Positions 54,801-62,256 of a stretch of DNA of 64,000 bases are shown here, piece after piece (within the stretch, counting starts at the first letter, position 1; the number at the start of each line of letters is the position of its first letter). The stretch spans positions 1,240,001 to 1,304,000 of the forward strand of contig AP024629.1 of the NCBI GenBank assembly GCA_019670725.1. The letters run 5' to 3'. Both the position numbers and the translations under genes were made by a program. Source of the stretch: Alphaproteobacteria bacterium SO-S41. Lineage in GTDB: Bacteria > Pseudomonadota > Alphaproteobacteria > Micropepsales > Micropepsaceae. Below the pieces are notes generated by a model that was not told the origin of the DNA, made no database searches, and saw only the letters and a program-made list of their open reading frames with translations.

Positions 54801-54954
54801 GGGCATGTCGATCGGTACCATCTTCACGTTGTTCGTGGTGCCGAGCTTCTATCTGCTGATCGCCAAGCCGGACCCGAAGCCGGCAGCAGAGCCCCAGCCT
54901 GAGCCCCAGCCGATCATCGATTCCGGTCTCAACCCCGATCTGCAGATGCAGTAG
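51850..54954 (+). CDS. RND multidrug efflux permease
   Basis: A 1034-residue hydrophobe/amphiphile efflux transporter with twelve membrane helices and two large periplasmic loops. Helix 4 carries the proton-relay GLVVDDAIVVVENIHRH near residues 396-412, with the two conserved Asp residues. GTG start at 51850 overlaps the adaptor stop. No outer-membrane channel gene follows, so a TolC-type protein encoded elsewhere must complete the pump. It resembles the multidrug rather than the heavy-metal branch. Confidence 0.92.
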   Translation: MSFTETFIRRPVLATVVSLIILILGFQGFSGMAIRQYPEVEETTITVNTAYPGASADLIQGFITDPIAKAVSSTENVDYVSASSRQGLSSVSVRMRLGADPNAALTEVITKTQQVRQQLPSDAEDPIILKGTGQTFALMYLAFASDRMSPAQITEFLTRVIQPQMATVQGVASADILGGQNFAMRVWLDPLLLASRGVTAADVASAIQASNFLASPGSTQNELVVVAVQTETTLQTPEAFGDLPIGGSGGEVVRLRDVAKIELGADSTDVRSFFNGSEGVFIGITPTPEGNPLTTADTIKTMLPSLQQGLPEGMKVNVVYDSTVFIQASIDGVFETILEAVIIVIIVIYLFLGSFRSVIIPIVTIPLALVGICFVLFGLGYSINLLTLLAMVLAIGLVVDDAIVVVENIHRHIEEGIAPIDAAILGIKEIFVPVITMTITLAAVYAPIGFTQGLTGALFREFSFTLAGAVIISGFVAITLSPMMSARLLQAQGAGRTRYAVWIDRQFDRLTGAYGRTLNGLLNMRVAVYIAVAMLLGTTAYLFLNTRSELAPAEDQGALFTIVTGPRYATSDYMEHYIKKFPAAVGELPESDSQFQIIGNGGTNSAIALYRFTTWANRERSAAEILPIVQEGLSKVTGVQAFVVNPPSLPGSAGGLPVQYVIRSIGSPELVYEIAQKITDQANVSGKFLVVQNSLAFDKPQAVVKIDRERAASLGVSISAIGTTLNVMLSNGWVSRFDLDNRSYEIIPQAADAFRLTPENMGGYYVRSQSGAMVPLSAVTTIVNKAGPVAIEQFNQLNSATISAMPMIGSTTDDGLQALRGLAAEVMPEGFYEDYAGESRLAIQEGNSLAMAFGLAIIIIYLVLAAQFESFRDPFIIMIAVPLSLFGAILFLNLGFATLNIYTQVGLITLIGLITKHGILMVEFANERRAHGVLKREAITEAAEVRLRPILMTTSAMVLGVLPLITASGAGAASRYSIGLVIATGMSIGTIFTLFVVPSFYLLIAKPDPKPAAEPQPEPQPIIDSGLNPDLQMQ

Positions 54955-54999
54955 GGGCGAGCCGTTGCTGAAACGACAGTAAGGCCGTACATCTGAGGC

Positions 55000-55530
55000 A
55001 TGGGCGCATACGTCAACAGGGCTTTGGTCGATGGCGAAGAGGTCATCGCCAAGGCGCATTACCACTGGCTCAACTGGGTCGTGCCCAGCCTCGCCATCCT
55101 GTTTCCCGTGGCGCTGCAGATCCTGTCGTGGATCTATATCGGCATCGGCGTCCGGGCCTGGCTGAACTACATCACGTTCGGCCTGATCGTCGCAGGCTGC
55201 CTTTATTTCCTGTGGCAGTTCATCCGCATCCGGGCGACCGAGATCGCGGTGACCGATCGCCGTTTCATCCGCAAGACCGGGTGGATCGGGCGCGATACGT
55301 CGGAGATCGAGCTGCGCAGCATCGAGGAAGTAGGCCTGAAACAGACGATCTGGGGCCGCATTTTCGGCTATGGCACGTTGACGGTGCGTGGTACCGGGGC
55401 GGGAATTATCGTCTCGCCCGGGATCGACGACCCTAAAATCTTCCAGCGGGCGATCCAGACCGCGCAGGAGAAGCTGCGCCAGCGTCTTGGCGTCCAGGCC
55501 GTGCAGCCCGGCAGTCCGGGTCCATCGTAG
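55000..55530 (+). CDS. Membrane protein with bacterial PH (bPH2) domain
   Basis: A 176-residue protein with two membrane helices (about 26-46 and 55-74) followed by a bacterial pleckstrin-homology-type domain: ATEIAVTDRRFIRKTGWIGRDTSEIELRSIEEV and GYGTLTVRGTGAG are typical. Function unknown for most members; some organise membranes. Confidence 0.82.
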   Translation: MGAYVNRALVDGEEVIAKAHYHWLNWVVPSLAILFPVALQILSWIYIGIGVRAWLNYITFGLIVAGCLYFLWQFIRIRATEIAVTDRRFIRKTGWIGRDTSEIELRSIEEVGLKQTIWGRIFGYGTLTVRGTGAGIIVSPGIDDPKIFQRAIQTAQEKLRQRLGVQAVQPGSPGPS

Positions 55531-55614
55531 TTAACGCTTCGGCAAGTCGTTGTCCCTAACGTCAACCTGGGCACCAGTGCGGGCATAGACCGGCGCGGGC
55601 GGGGGAGACGTTGC

Positions 55615-57183
55615 ATGAGCGGTCAGGATGAACTCGACGGGCTGATCCGCGAGGCGGTGAACGTACTGTCCGAGGGCTTTGCGGTTCTCGATTCAGACTT
55701 CAAGATGATCTTCGCCAACCGCGCCTCGCTGCGCCACTTCGGCAAGTTCCATGCGGCCGTGCTCGACGGGGCCGACCGGGTCGACGTGACGAAGGCCTCC
55801 GTCCGACCGCACATGCCGGGCGCCAGCGAAGAGGCGATCACGGCCTTCGCGGTGGACTTCATGCGGCGGCTGGAATCCGGCGAGGCCGTGGACATGGTGA
55901 CGGAAGCCGGCCAGACGGCGCGCGTCGTCTACCGCCAGATGTCGAACGGCAAATGGGGCGCGATCTCGACCGATATTTCCGATCTGATGCAGAAGGAAAA
56001 GGAACTGAAGGTCGCCAAGCGCAAGGCGGAAGCCGCCAGCGACGCGAAGTCTTCGTTCCTCGCCAATGTCAGTCACGAGATCCGTACGCCGCTGAATGGC
56101 ATGCTGGGCATGGCGCAGGTCCTCTCCGCGTCCAGCCTGACGGCCGACCAGCGCGAGCAGGTCGATGCGATCCTCGACTCGGGCAAGACGCTGGTCGCGC
56201 TGCTTAACGATGTGCTGGACCTCTCCAAGATCGAAGCCGGCAAGATGGAGATCACGCCGGTCGACACCGACCTCAGCCATGTCCTGCGTCGGCTCTACAA
56301 GCTGTGGCAGTCCGCGGCTGAGGAGAAGGGCGTGGAGTTGACGCTCGACTTCGCGGCGTCGCTGCCGGCGCGGCTGAAATTCGATGCGGTGCGGGTGCGC
56401 CAGTGCATCGGCAACCTGATGTCGAACGCGGTGAAGTTCACCGAGGCGGGCGAGGTCAACGTCCATGTCTCGATCCCCCGCAGCGGACCCAATGCCGGGC
56501 TGGTGCAGGTGCGGGTGACCGATAGCGGCATCGGCATGGATGAGGCGACGATCGGCCGATTGTTCGCGCCGTTCACGCAGGCCGACGGCTCGACCTCGCG
56601 GCGCTTCGGCGGCACGGGCCTCGGCCTTTCGATCTCGCGCAAGCTGGCGCAGATGATGGGCGGCGACGTGAAGGCGAAGAGCACGCCCGGCGAAGGCTCG
56701 GTCTTCACCCTGACCTTCGCGGCCGAAGCAGCGGCGGAGGCGGCGCCTCAAGGCGACGTCGAGAAGGGTTCGCGCAGCGCGCCGCGGCTGACGCGGCCGC
56801 TGAACGTGCTTGTGGTCGACGACGTGCCGCTGAACCGCAAGGTCGCGCGTCTGTTCATGGAGCATCACGGCTGGAGCGTCGTCGAGGCCGGCCATGGCGG
56901 CGAGGCGCTGGACTGTCTGGCCGCGGCGACGTTCGATGTCGTGCTGCTCGACGTCCACATGCCGGTCATGGACGGGCCGGAGACGCTGGCCAAGCTGCGG
57001 GCGAGTGGCGAGGCCTGGGCCGGGGTGCCGGTGATCGCGCTCACCGCCAATGCGATGAGCGGCGACCGCGAGCGCTATGTCGAGATGGGCATGGACGGCT
57101 ATATCTCCAAGCCCATCGACCAGCGCGAGATGTTCGCCGAGATCGGCCGCGTGATGGCGGCCAAGCTCGCGAAAGCCGCCTAG
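55615..57183 (+). CDS. Hybrid histidine kinase with C-terminal receiver
   Basis: A 522-residue soluble signalling protein. An N-terminal PAS-like sensor (about 12-120) is followed by a coiled linker, a HisKA domain with phospho-acceptor His154 in SHEIRTPLNGMLG, a HATPase with NLMSNAVKF near 264-272 and FGGTGLGLSISRKL near 331-344, and a receiver with Asp446 in LLDVHMPVMDG. No membrane helix is seen, so it senses a cytoplasmic signal. No response-regulator or phosphotransfer gene is adjacent. It overlaps the convergent MoxR gene by four bases. Confidence 0.9.
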   Translation: MSGQDELDGLIREAVNVLSEGFAVLDSDFKMIFANRASLRHFGKFHAAVLDGADRVDVTKASVRPHMPGASEEAITAFAVDFMRRLESGEAVDMVTEAGQTARVVYRQMSNGKWGAISTDISDLMQKEKELKVAKRKAEAASDAKSSFLANVSHEIRTPLNGMLGMAQVLSASSLTADQREQVDAILDSGKTLVALLNDVLDLSKIEAGKMEITPVDTDLSHVLRRLYKLWQSAAEEKGVELTLDFAASLPARLKFDAVRVRQCIGNLMSNAVKFTEAGEVNVHVSIPRSGPNAGLVQVRVTDSGIGMDEATIGRLFAPFTQADGSTSRRFGGTGLGLSISRKLAQMMGGDVKAKSTPGEGSVFTLTFAAEAAAEAAPQGDVEKGSRSAPRLTRPLNVLVVDDVPLNRKVARLFMEHHGWSVVEAGHGGEALDCLAAATFDVVLLDVHMPVMDGPETLAKLRASGEAWAGVPVIALTANAMSGDRERYVEMGMDGYISKPIDQREMFAEIGRVMAAKLAKAA

Positions 57184-58025
57184 CGCTCGCGCCGGGCGAG
57201 GAAGGCCAGCCGCTCGAACAGGTGCACGTCCTGCTCGTTCTTGAGCAGGGCGCCGTGCAGCGGCGGGATCAGCTTGGACGGATCCTTCTCGCGCAGCATC
57301 TCAGGGCTAACGTCCTCGACCATGAGGAGCTTCAGCCAGTCGAGCAGTTCGGAGGTCGAGGGTTTCTTCTTCAGGCCCGGCACGTCGCGGATCTGATAGA
57401 AGGTGTTCAGCGCCTCGGCGACCAGCTTCTGCTTCACGTCGGGATAGTGGACGTCGACGATCTGCTGCATCGTGTCGCGATCGGGGAACTTGATGAAGTG
57501 GAAGAAGCAGCGGCGCAGGAAAGCGTCGGGCAGCTCTTTCTCGTTGTTGGAGGTGACGATCATGATGGGGCGCACCGCCGCCTTGATCGTCTCGCCGGTC
57601 TCGTAGACGAAGAACTCCATGCGATCGAGCTCCTGCAGGAGATCGTTCGGGAATTCGATGTCGGCCTTGTCGATTTCGTCGATCAGCAGGACGGGGCGCT
57701 GGGGCGAGGTGAACGCCTCCCAGAGCTTGCCCTTCTTGATGTAGTTCTTCACGTCCTTGACGCGCTCGTCGCCGAGCTGGCTGTCGCGGAGGCGGGTGAC
57801 CGCGTCGTACTCGTAGAGGCCCTGCTGCGCCTTGATGGTCGACTTGATGTGCCAGGTGATCAGCGGCGCGTTCAGCGCCTTGGCGACTTCATAGGCGAGG
57901 ACGGTCTTGCCGGTGCCGGGCTCGCCCTTGATGAGCAGCGGACGCTCCAGCGCGACGGCGGCATTCACCGCGATCCTCAGATCGTCGGTCGCAACATAAT
58001 CCTTGGTGCCTTCAAAGCGCGTCAT
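57180..58025 (-). CDS. MoxR-type AAA ATPase
   Basis: A 281-residue ATPase with Walker A GEPGTGKT at 34-41, Walker B LLIDEID with DE at 116-117, and sensor residues in IVTSNNEKELPDAFLRRC. The subfamily serves as a chaperone with VWA proteins; the matching VWA gene here is 7.7 kb away at 48338-49513, with efflux and kinase genes in between. The start at 58025 is the first ATG. Confidence 0.9.
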   Translation of the reverse strand: MTRFEGTKDYVATDDLRIAVNAAVALERPLLIKGEPGTGKTVLAYEVAKALNAPLITWHIKSTIKAQQGLYEYDAVTRLRDSQLGDERVKDVKNYIKKGKLWEAFTSPQRPVLLIDEIDKADIEFPNDLLQELDRMEFFVYETGETIKAAVRPIMIVTSNNEKELPDAFLRRCFFHFIKFPDRDTMQQIVDVHYPDVKQKLVAEALNTFYQIRDVPGLKKKPSTSELLDWLKLLMVEDVSPEMLREKDPSKLIPPLHGALLKNEQDVHLFERLAFLARRER

Positions 58026-58432
58026 CCGCAGATCCCAGTTTTCTTGGTGATTGATTGTCGGGCGACCCTAGGGGGCGGGGCGGAGGCTTTCAAGCGCGCG
58101 CGGCTGACGTAGGCGGCAAGGGAAGGCGGCTCCGCTCGACGGCGACAGATTGTTTCGCTGGGGCGGCGGAAAGCATCTTCGTTTTTCATCGGCGCCGGGA
58201 GGAGGGGGCTAACTGAGGAATTGAACCGCGATTTTTTGGGTAATCGGCACGTCGTAGGGAAATAATCTTGCACCGATGCGACACAAAGCATGTTCGTTTG
58301 TCGCCGATGACGGCGGGCGTTTTCTTGGCCTCAACCTCCATCACGCGCACCTCTCCAGCCGCCCGGACAGTCCGTCGCTTGGAATAATATAGGAATTTAG
58401 TCCAGATTTGTCAATAACCGCCTCGCTGCATT

Positions 58433-58490
58433 CGCCTCCTCCACCACGCTTCGCGTGGTCCCCTCCCCTGTGAGCGGGGGAGGATCAGTG
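58433..58490. repeat. REP-like palindromic repeat, two hairpins
   Basis: CCACGC-TTC-GCGTGG forms a tight hairpin and is followed by CCCTCCCC and GGGGGAGG around TGTGAGC. This composition (a run of CTCC plus CACGCTTCGCGTGG) is a familiar dispersed repeat in alphaproteobacteria. Confidence 0.5.
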
Positions 58491-58590
58491 CGCGACTAAT
58501 GGAAACACGGCGCCCTTCCCCTCGGCTGACCAGCTGCGGTCTGTCCTCACCCCGCTCGGGCCGGGGGTTGGTGCTGGCGTCATGCCACGC

Positions 58591-58609
58591 ACGCAAAATG
58601 GATTTGCGT
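58591..58609. promoter_or_regulatory. Candidate lux-box dyad upstream of luxR
   Basis: ACGCAAA-ATGGA-TTTGCGT is a perfect seven-base inverted repeat with a five-base centre, 71-89 bases before the luxR ATG. Size and position suit a LuxR-type operator. No second copy was seen before luxI; a weak ACC-N11-GGT element is at 59439-59455. Confidence 0.55.
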
Positions 58610-58679
58610 ACAGGTGTGACGATTCGACTCGTGCAAAATTTAGGCATTTACTATCTCCAGCCGGGGGGCTGGGATTGGT

Positions 58680-59429
58680 ATGGAACTCTTCAGCAAGGTC
58701 TCGACCTTCATCGAGAAGGCGAAGAAGGTGCGCCGGCTCGACGAGCTGGACCGGCTGCTGGAGGCGACGGCCGACAATCTGGGCTTCGACTTCTACGCCC
58801 TCGGCCATCACGTCGATCTGCAGCTGCCGCCTGAAAATGCCGTTCGGTTGCTGAACTATCCGACCGCCTGGTTCAAGCGCGTGCTGGAGCGCCGCTATTT
58901 CGTCGATGATCCGATCCTGTTGATGTCGCAGCGCGCGGTCGCGGGGTTCCGCTGGTCGGAGGTGCCCGACATGATGGCGCTGACGGCGCGTCAAAAGGCG
59001 ATCCTGGCGCAGGCGCCGCGCGAAGGCCTGGGCGCGGGCTATACCGTGCCGGTTCATGTGCCCGGCGAATATGCGGGGTCGGTCAATTTCGCGGTGCGCA
59101 CCGAACGCAAGCTGCCCGAGGCCTCGCTGCCGTCAGCGCAATATGTCGGTACCGTCGCGTTCGAAGCTGCGCGGCGTTTCCAGCTGGCCTCGATCGGTGC
59201 GGCAAAGGAGCCGCCGGCGCCCCTATCGCCACGGCAACGCGATTGCGTCGCGCTGGTTGCGTTGGGGAAGTCGGACAAGGAGATTGCGCAGCGGCTGGGC
59301 ATCAAGCCGGTGACGGTGAAGAGTTATATCGAGGATGCGATGGCGCATCATCATACAACCCGGCGCACGCAGTTGGTGGTACGTGCACTGTTCCAGGGCG
59401 ATATTTCGTTCTCGGACGTGATCAAATAG
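58680..59429 (+). CDS. luxR: LuxR-type acyl-homoserine-lactone receptor/regulator
   Basis: A 249-residue regulator with an N-terminal autoinducer domain and a C-terminal LuxR helix-turn-helix. The ligand residues that define true AHL receptors are present: the Trp, Tyr, Asp and Pro in YPTAWFKRVLERRYFVDDPIL near residues 58-78 and the Trp in FRWSEV near 92-97. The DNA-binding part is at about 180-240 (LSPRQRDCVALVALGKSDKEIAQRLGIKPVTVKSY). It is followed after 81 bases by the luxI gene. Confidence 0.93.
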   Translation: MELFSKVSTFIEKAKKVRRLDELDRLLEATADNLGFDFYALGHHVDLQLPPENAVRLLNYPTAWFKRVLERRYFVDDPILLMSQRAVAGFRWSEVPDMMALTARQKAILAQAPREGLGAGYTVPVHVPGEYAGSVNFAVRTERKLPEASLPSAQYVGTVAFEAARRFQLASIGAAKEPPAPLSPRQRDCVALVALGKSDKEIAQRLGIKPVTVKSYIEDAMAHHHTTRRTQLVVRALFQGDISFSDVIK

Positions 59430-59510
59430 CGAGGCAGTACCTCCAAAACTAGGGTGCCGCGCGGCCATCGCGCAGGGGAGCCTTCGGGTGTCATCACCGG
59501 AGGGTTTCAA

Positions 59511-60134
59511 ATGGTCTTGGTCGTTCATGCCGGCAACCGGCACCGCTACGAGCGTGAGCTCGATTCCATGTTCCGCGACCGTAAGACGGTGTTCGTCGAT
59601 CTCGCGAAGTGGAAGGGGCTGACCGCCGACGGCGATCACGAGCACGACCAGTTCGACACCGACGCGGCGGTCTATCTGATCGCAGCGGAGCCCGGCACCG
59701 GGCGGCATCTCTCGTCGCTGCGGCTGTTGCCGACCACCGGCCCCAACCTGCTGACTGATGTGTTTCCGCATCTCTGCGCCGGCGCTCTGCCGGCCGCCGA
59801 CGACGTGTGGGAAGTGACGCGGATCTGCTTCGCGCCGCATCTGCGTGGCGGCGCGCGCAAGGAGGTGTTCAAGCTGATCGCGCTGGCGGCCGCCGAGGTA
59901 GGGCTGGTCTATGGCCTGCGCCAATATTCCGTGATGGCCTATCTCAGCTTCCTGCCGGAAGTGCTGGCGATGGGCTGGGACCATGCGCCGCTGGGCGTGC
60001 CGCAGCAGGTGGATGAGCGCGATCCCGTCGTCGCCTTCACGCTGACCATCGACAGTGAAACGCTGCGCAAGTTCAGGACGCAATGGGGCGTGCGCGCGCC
60101 GGTCCTGCATCTCGACACCTATGAGGCGGCGTAA
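59511..60134 (+). CDS. luxI: Acyl-homoserine-lactone synthase
   Basis: A 207-residue LuxI-family enzyme that makes an AHL signal from S-adenosylmethionine and an acyl donor. All conserved positions are visible: Arg24, Phe28, Trp34, Asp46, Asp49, Arg71, Glu101 and Arg104. GGAGGG lies six bases before ATG 59511; a longer in-frame start at 59454 lacks a ribosome site. The acyl chain cannot be predicted. One base separates it from the dioxygenase start. Confidence 0.93.
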   Translation: MVLVVHAGNRHRYERELDSMFRDRKTVFVDLAKWKGLTADGDHEHDQFDTDAAVYLIAAEPGTGRHLSSLRLLPTTGPNLLTDVFPHLCAGALPAADDVWEVTRICFAPHLRGGARKEVFKLIALAAAEVGLVYGLRQYSVMAYLSFLPEVLAMGWDHAPLGVPQQVDERDPVVAFTLTIDSETLRKFRTQWGVRAPVLHLDTYEAA

Positions 60135-60135
60135 C

Positions 60136-61023
60136 ATGGCCGAACGCGACGCTGCTTCCTATGCCGCTGAACTGAACGAGCGCGGCTATTGCATCGTGCG
60201 GGGCGCCGTCACCGGCGGCCTGGTCGAGACCCTGCGCGGCGAACTCCAGCCGCGCATGGATGTGACGCCGATGTGCGACGGCGATTTCTACGGCCGCCGG
60301 ACCAAGCGGGTCGGCGGGCTGTTAAAGCGCGCGCCGCATGCGAGCGACTTCATCGCGCACCGCCTGGTGCTCGACATCGTCGATGCGATCCTGGCACCGC
60401 ATTGCGACCGTTGGATGTTGAACCTGACCCAGGCGATCGAAATCCATCCCGGCCAGTTCGAGCAGTTTCCCCATCGCGATCAGGATCTGTGGCGCGGCAA
60501 CCCCGGCAAGGCGGAGTATCTCGTCAACGTCATGTGGCCGTTCACGGACTATACGCGCGAGAACGGGGCGACGCTGGTGTGGCCGGGTTCGCATCGGGTC
60601 GATCCCGGTGCGCAGATCCCGGACGGGATGCCGGATTTCGACAGCGCCATCGCCGCCGAGATGGCGCCGGGCGATGTGTTGCTGTTTCTCGGCTCGACGC
60701 TACATGGCGGCGGCGCGAACCGGACGAATGCGGTGCGTTCTGGCATGATCGTCAGCTATTGCCTCGGCTGGCTGCTGCCCTACGAGAATCCGTGGCTGAC
60801 CTATCCGCCGGAGATCGCGCGGCACTTCTCTCCTGAGCTGGCGGCGCTGGTCGGCTATCAGCAGCACCGGCCCAATCTCGGCAATGTCGACGGCCGGTGC
60901 CCGTCGCTGCTGCTGCGCGGCGAATTGCAGGAGTTCGGCGCGGCAGCCGACAATCTGACGGCGGAACAGAGCGCGGGCCTTGCGGCCTATGTCGGCGCCA
61001 TGACCCAGCAGGCGGCGGCATGA
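60136..61023 (+). CDS. Phytanoyl-CoA dioxygenase-family (PhyH) protein in the quorum-sensing operon
   Basis: A 295-residue Fe(II)/2-oxoglutarate dioxygenase. The iron triad is visible as His113 and Asp115 in FPHRDQD and His190 in STLHGGGANRT, with a likely 2-oxoglutarate arginine near 201. Members hydroxylate acyl chains or small metabolites. It directly follows luxI and overlaps the next gene, so it may modify the signal or a signal-controlled product. Similar PhyH genes beside luxI are known in sphingomonads. Confidence 0.88.
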   Translation: MAERDAASYAAELNERGYCIVRGAVTGGLVETLRGELQPRMDVTPMCDGDFYGRRTKRVGGLLKRAPHASDFIAHRLVLDIVDAILAPHCDRWMLNLTQAIEIHPGQFEQFPHRDQDLWRGNPGKAEYLVNVMWPFTDYTRENGATLVWPGSHRVDPGAQIPDGMPDFDSAIAAEMAPGDVLLFLGSTLHGGGANRTNAVRSGMIVSYCLGWLLPYENPWLTYPPEIARHFSPELAALVGYQQHRPNLGNVDGRCPSLLLRGELQEFGAAADNLTAEQSAGLAAYVGAMTQQAAA

Positions 61024-61262
61024 GCGGCGCCCCGTTATTGCCCAATGAACCGAGTCTGGCGGATCACGCGCTGACGCTGAAGGCGATCGAGGACGCGCTC
61101 GGGCGGGAGGGCAAACGGTTCCTCGCCTATACGGTTTCGGTCGCGCGGTTGGCGGTGGAGGTCGATGCCGGGCTGCGGCCGAGGCCCGTGCCGCAGGTCT
61201 CGAAGGTGGAAACCGTCGAGGCGGCGATGCGCAAGCTGGGGAAAGCTGTCAGGGACAAGTAG
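61020..61262 (+). CDS. 80-residue protein in the quorum-sensing operon
   Basis: An 80-residue soluble, mostly helical protein (DHALTLKAIEDALGREGKRF in the first half). Its ATG overlaps the dioxygenase stop (ATGA), so it is the last gene of the luxI operon. I do not recognise the family. It could be an accessory subunit of the dioxygenase or an independent regulator; nothing in the sequence decides. Confidence 0.72.
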   Translation: MSGAPLLPNEPSLADHALTLKAIEDALGREGKRFLAYTVSVARLAVEVDAGLRPRPVPQVSKVETVEAAMRKLGKAVRDK

Positions 61263-61279
61263 CAGAGGACGGTGCGCCG

Positions 61280-61900
61280 CTAGTCGAAGGGCATGCAGAC
61301 TTCGATGGTTTGGGGGCCTGGGGCCTTCGCGTCGGCGAGGTTGTAGAATTCGAGGATCAGGGCGCCGGGCGGCTTGGTGCCGGACTGGGCGAGGAACTGG
61401 GTGATGAAGTTGGTGCCGTAGGTGACGGCATCCGCCGGCGGACCCTCCCAGCGGACATGGGCGACCTTGGCGGGCGGCAGGCGCAGCAGAACGGGCGTGA
61501 CGCCGTTCGTTGCAGTCGCTTCCGGCGCGCTGCGGGCATCGAGCACCGGGATGGCGACGCCATAGGTCAGGGCAGTCTCGCCGCCGCCGTCCGGGGGCAG
61601 GACGATCGCGATGCCGACGCCGAGTTCAATATTGGCGGCCTTGGCGGCGGCGCGAAGCGTGGCCTCGTGGACGAGGGCGTCGTCATAGAGGCTGGGGCCG
61701 GGCGGAACGGCAGGCGGCTCCACCACGAGATAGAGGCCGCCCGCGGTCATAAAAGCGTTGGGCTCGTTGGCGGCGGCGGCCATCGTCGCGTATTCGTGCG
61801 GATCGATCCAGCAGAGTGGCGGAGGGGCGTCGAAGGCCTCGAGCGTGAGGGCCGGCGCGGCGGCGGCGACAAGGGCCGAAAGCAGACCGAGGACAATCAT
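61280..61900 (-). CDS. Secreted GyrI-like (effector-binding) domain protein
   Basis: A 206-residue protein with a signal peptide (cut near AAAAP, about residue 16) and a mature domain resembling the GyrI-like/SOUL effector-binding fold: LRLPPAKVAHVRWEGPPA, then LEFYNLADA, then TIEVCMPFD at the end. Such domains bind small ligands or haem. ATG 61900 follows GGGGAGGG. It converges on the quorum-sensing operon. Confidence 0.75.
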   Translation of the reverse strand: MIVLGLLSALVAAAAPALTLEAFDAPPPLCWIDPHEYATMAAAANEPNAFMTAGGLYLVVEPPAVPPGPSLYDDALVHEATLRAAAKAANIELGVGIAIVLPPDGGGETALTYGVAIPVLDARSAPEATATNGVTPVLLRLPPAKVAHVRWEGPPADAVTYGTNFITQFLAQSGTKPPGALILEFYNLADAKAPGPQTIEVCMPFD

Positions 61901-62256
61901 GGGGTACCCTCCCCGTTGAGCGAGCCGCCAGTCTAGCGGGCGAGTCGCCGCTGCCCACCCAGTTGGGGAGGTGCGGCACAGAGCGGCGCACGGATAGTTG
62001 GTTAAGCCGCCGGAATTTGCAGGCCGCGCGTTGCAAAAACACAAAAAGTTCTTCGAAATCGCGACGAAATAAAATGTATTCGAAAAATAAGTTTTATATC
62101 GGGCGCAACCAATTATTTCTGATACTATTTAAGAAATGTCAGCTTGAATCAGGTGCGGTTGGCGCAGTTAAGTTGCGCGTGCGGACGTGTTTTAATTCGT
62201 GATTTCGATATTTGGGGTGACTGGCTCCCAATTTTTTAATTGGAAGGTCCGGTACC
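61901..62256. other. AT-rich gene-free gap before the glycosyltransferase
   Basis: From about 62030 to 62250 the DNA is clearly more AT-rich than anything else in the window, with runs such as AAATAAAATG and AATTTTTTAATTGG. No gene is apparent. CCAATT at 62227-62232 and AATTGG at 62237-62242 form a small palindrome just before the ribosome site. The composition suits a promoter region for the downstream gene or a transfer boundary. Confidence 0.65.

Larger units (their letters stand above)
58026..58679. other. 654-base gene-free region before the quorum-sensing genes
   Basis: I see no convincing gene here. It has a moderately AT-rich part around 58200-58420, a REP-like repeat at 58433-58490 and a dyad at 58591-58609 near luxR. 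The short frame at 58022-58291 on the minus strand has atypical composition and no homology I can recognise. Confidence 0.6.

Noticed and set aside
58022-58291. Minus-strand 89-codon frame next to the MoxR gene
   Set aside because: Composition is atypical, with no ribosome site and no recognisable family.
59439-59455. Second lux box before luxI
   Set aside because: Only ACC and GGT ends match as a dyad; too weak to list as a feature.
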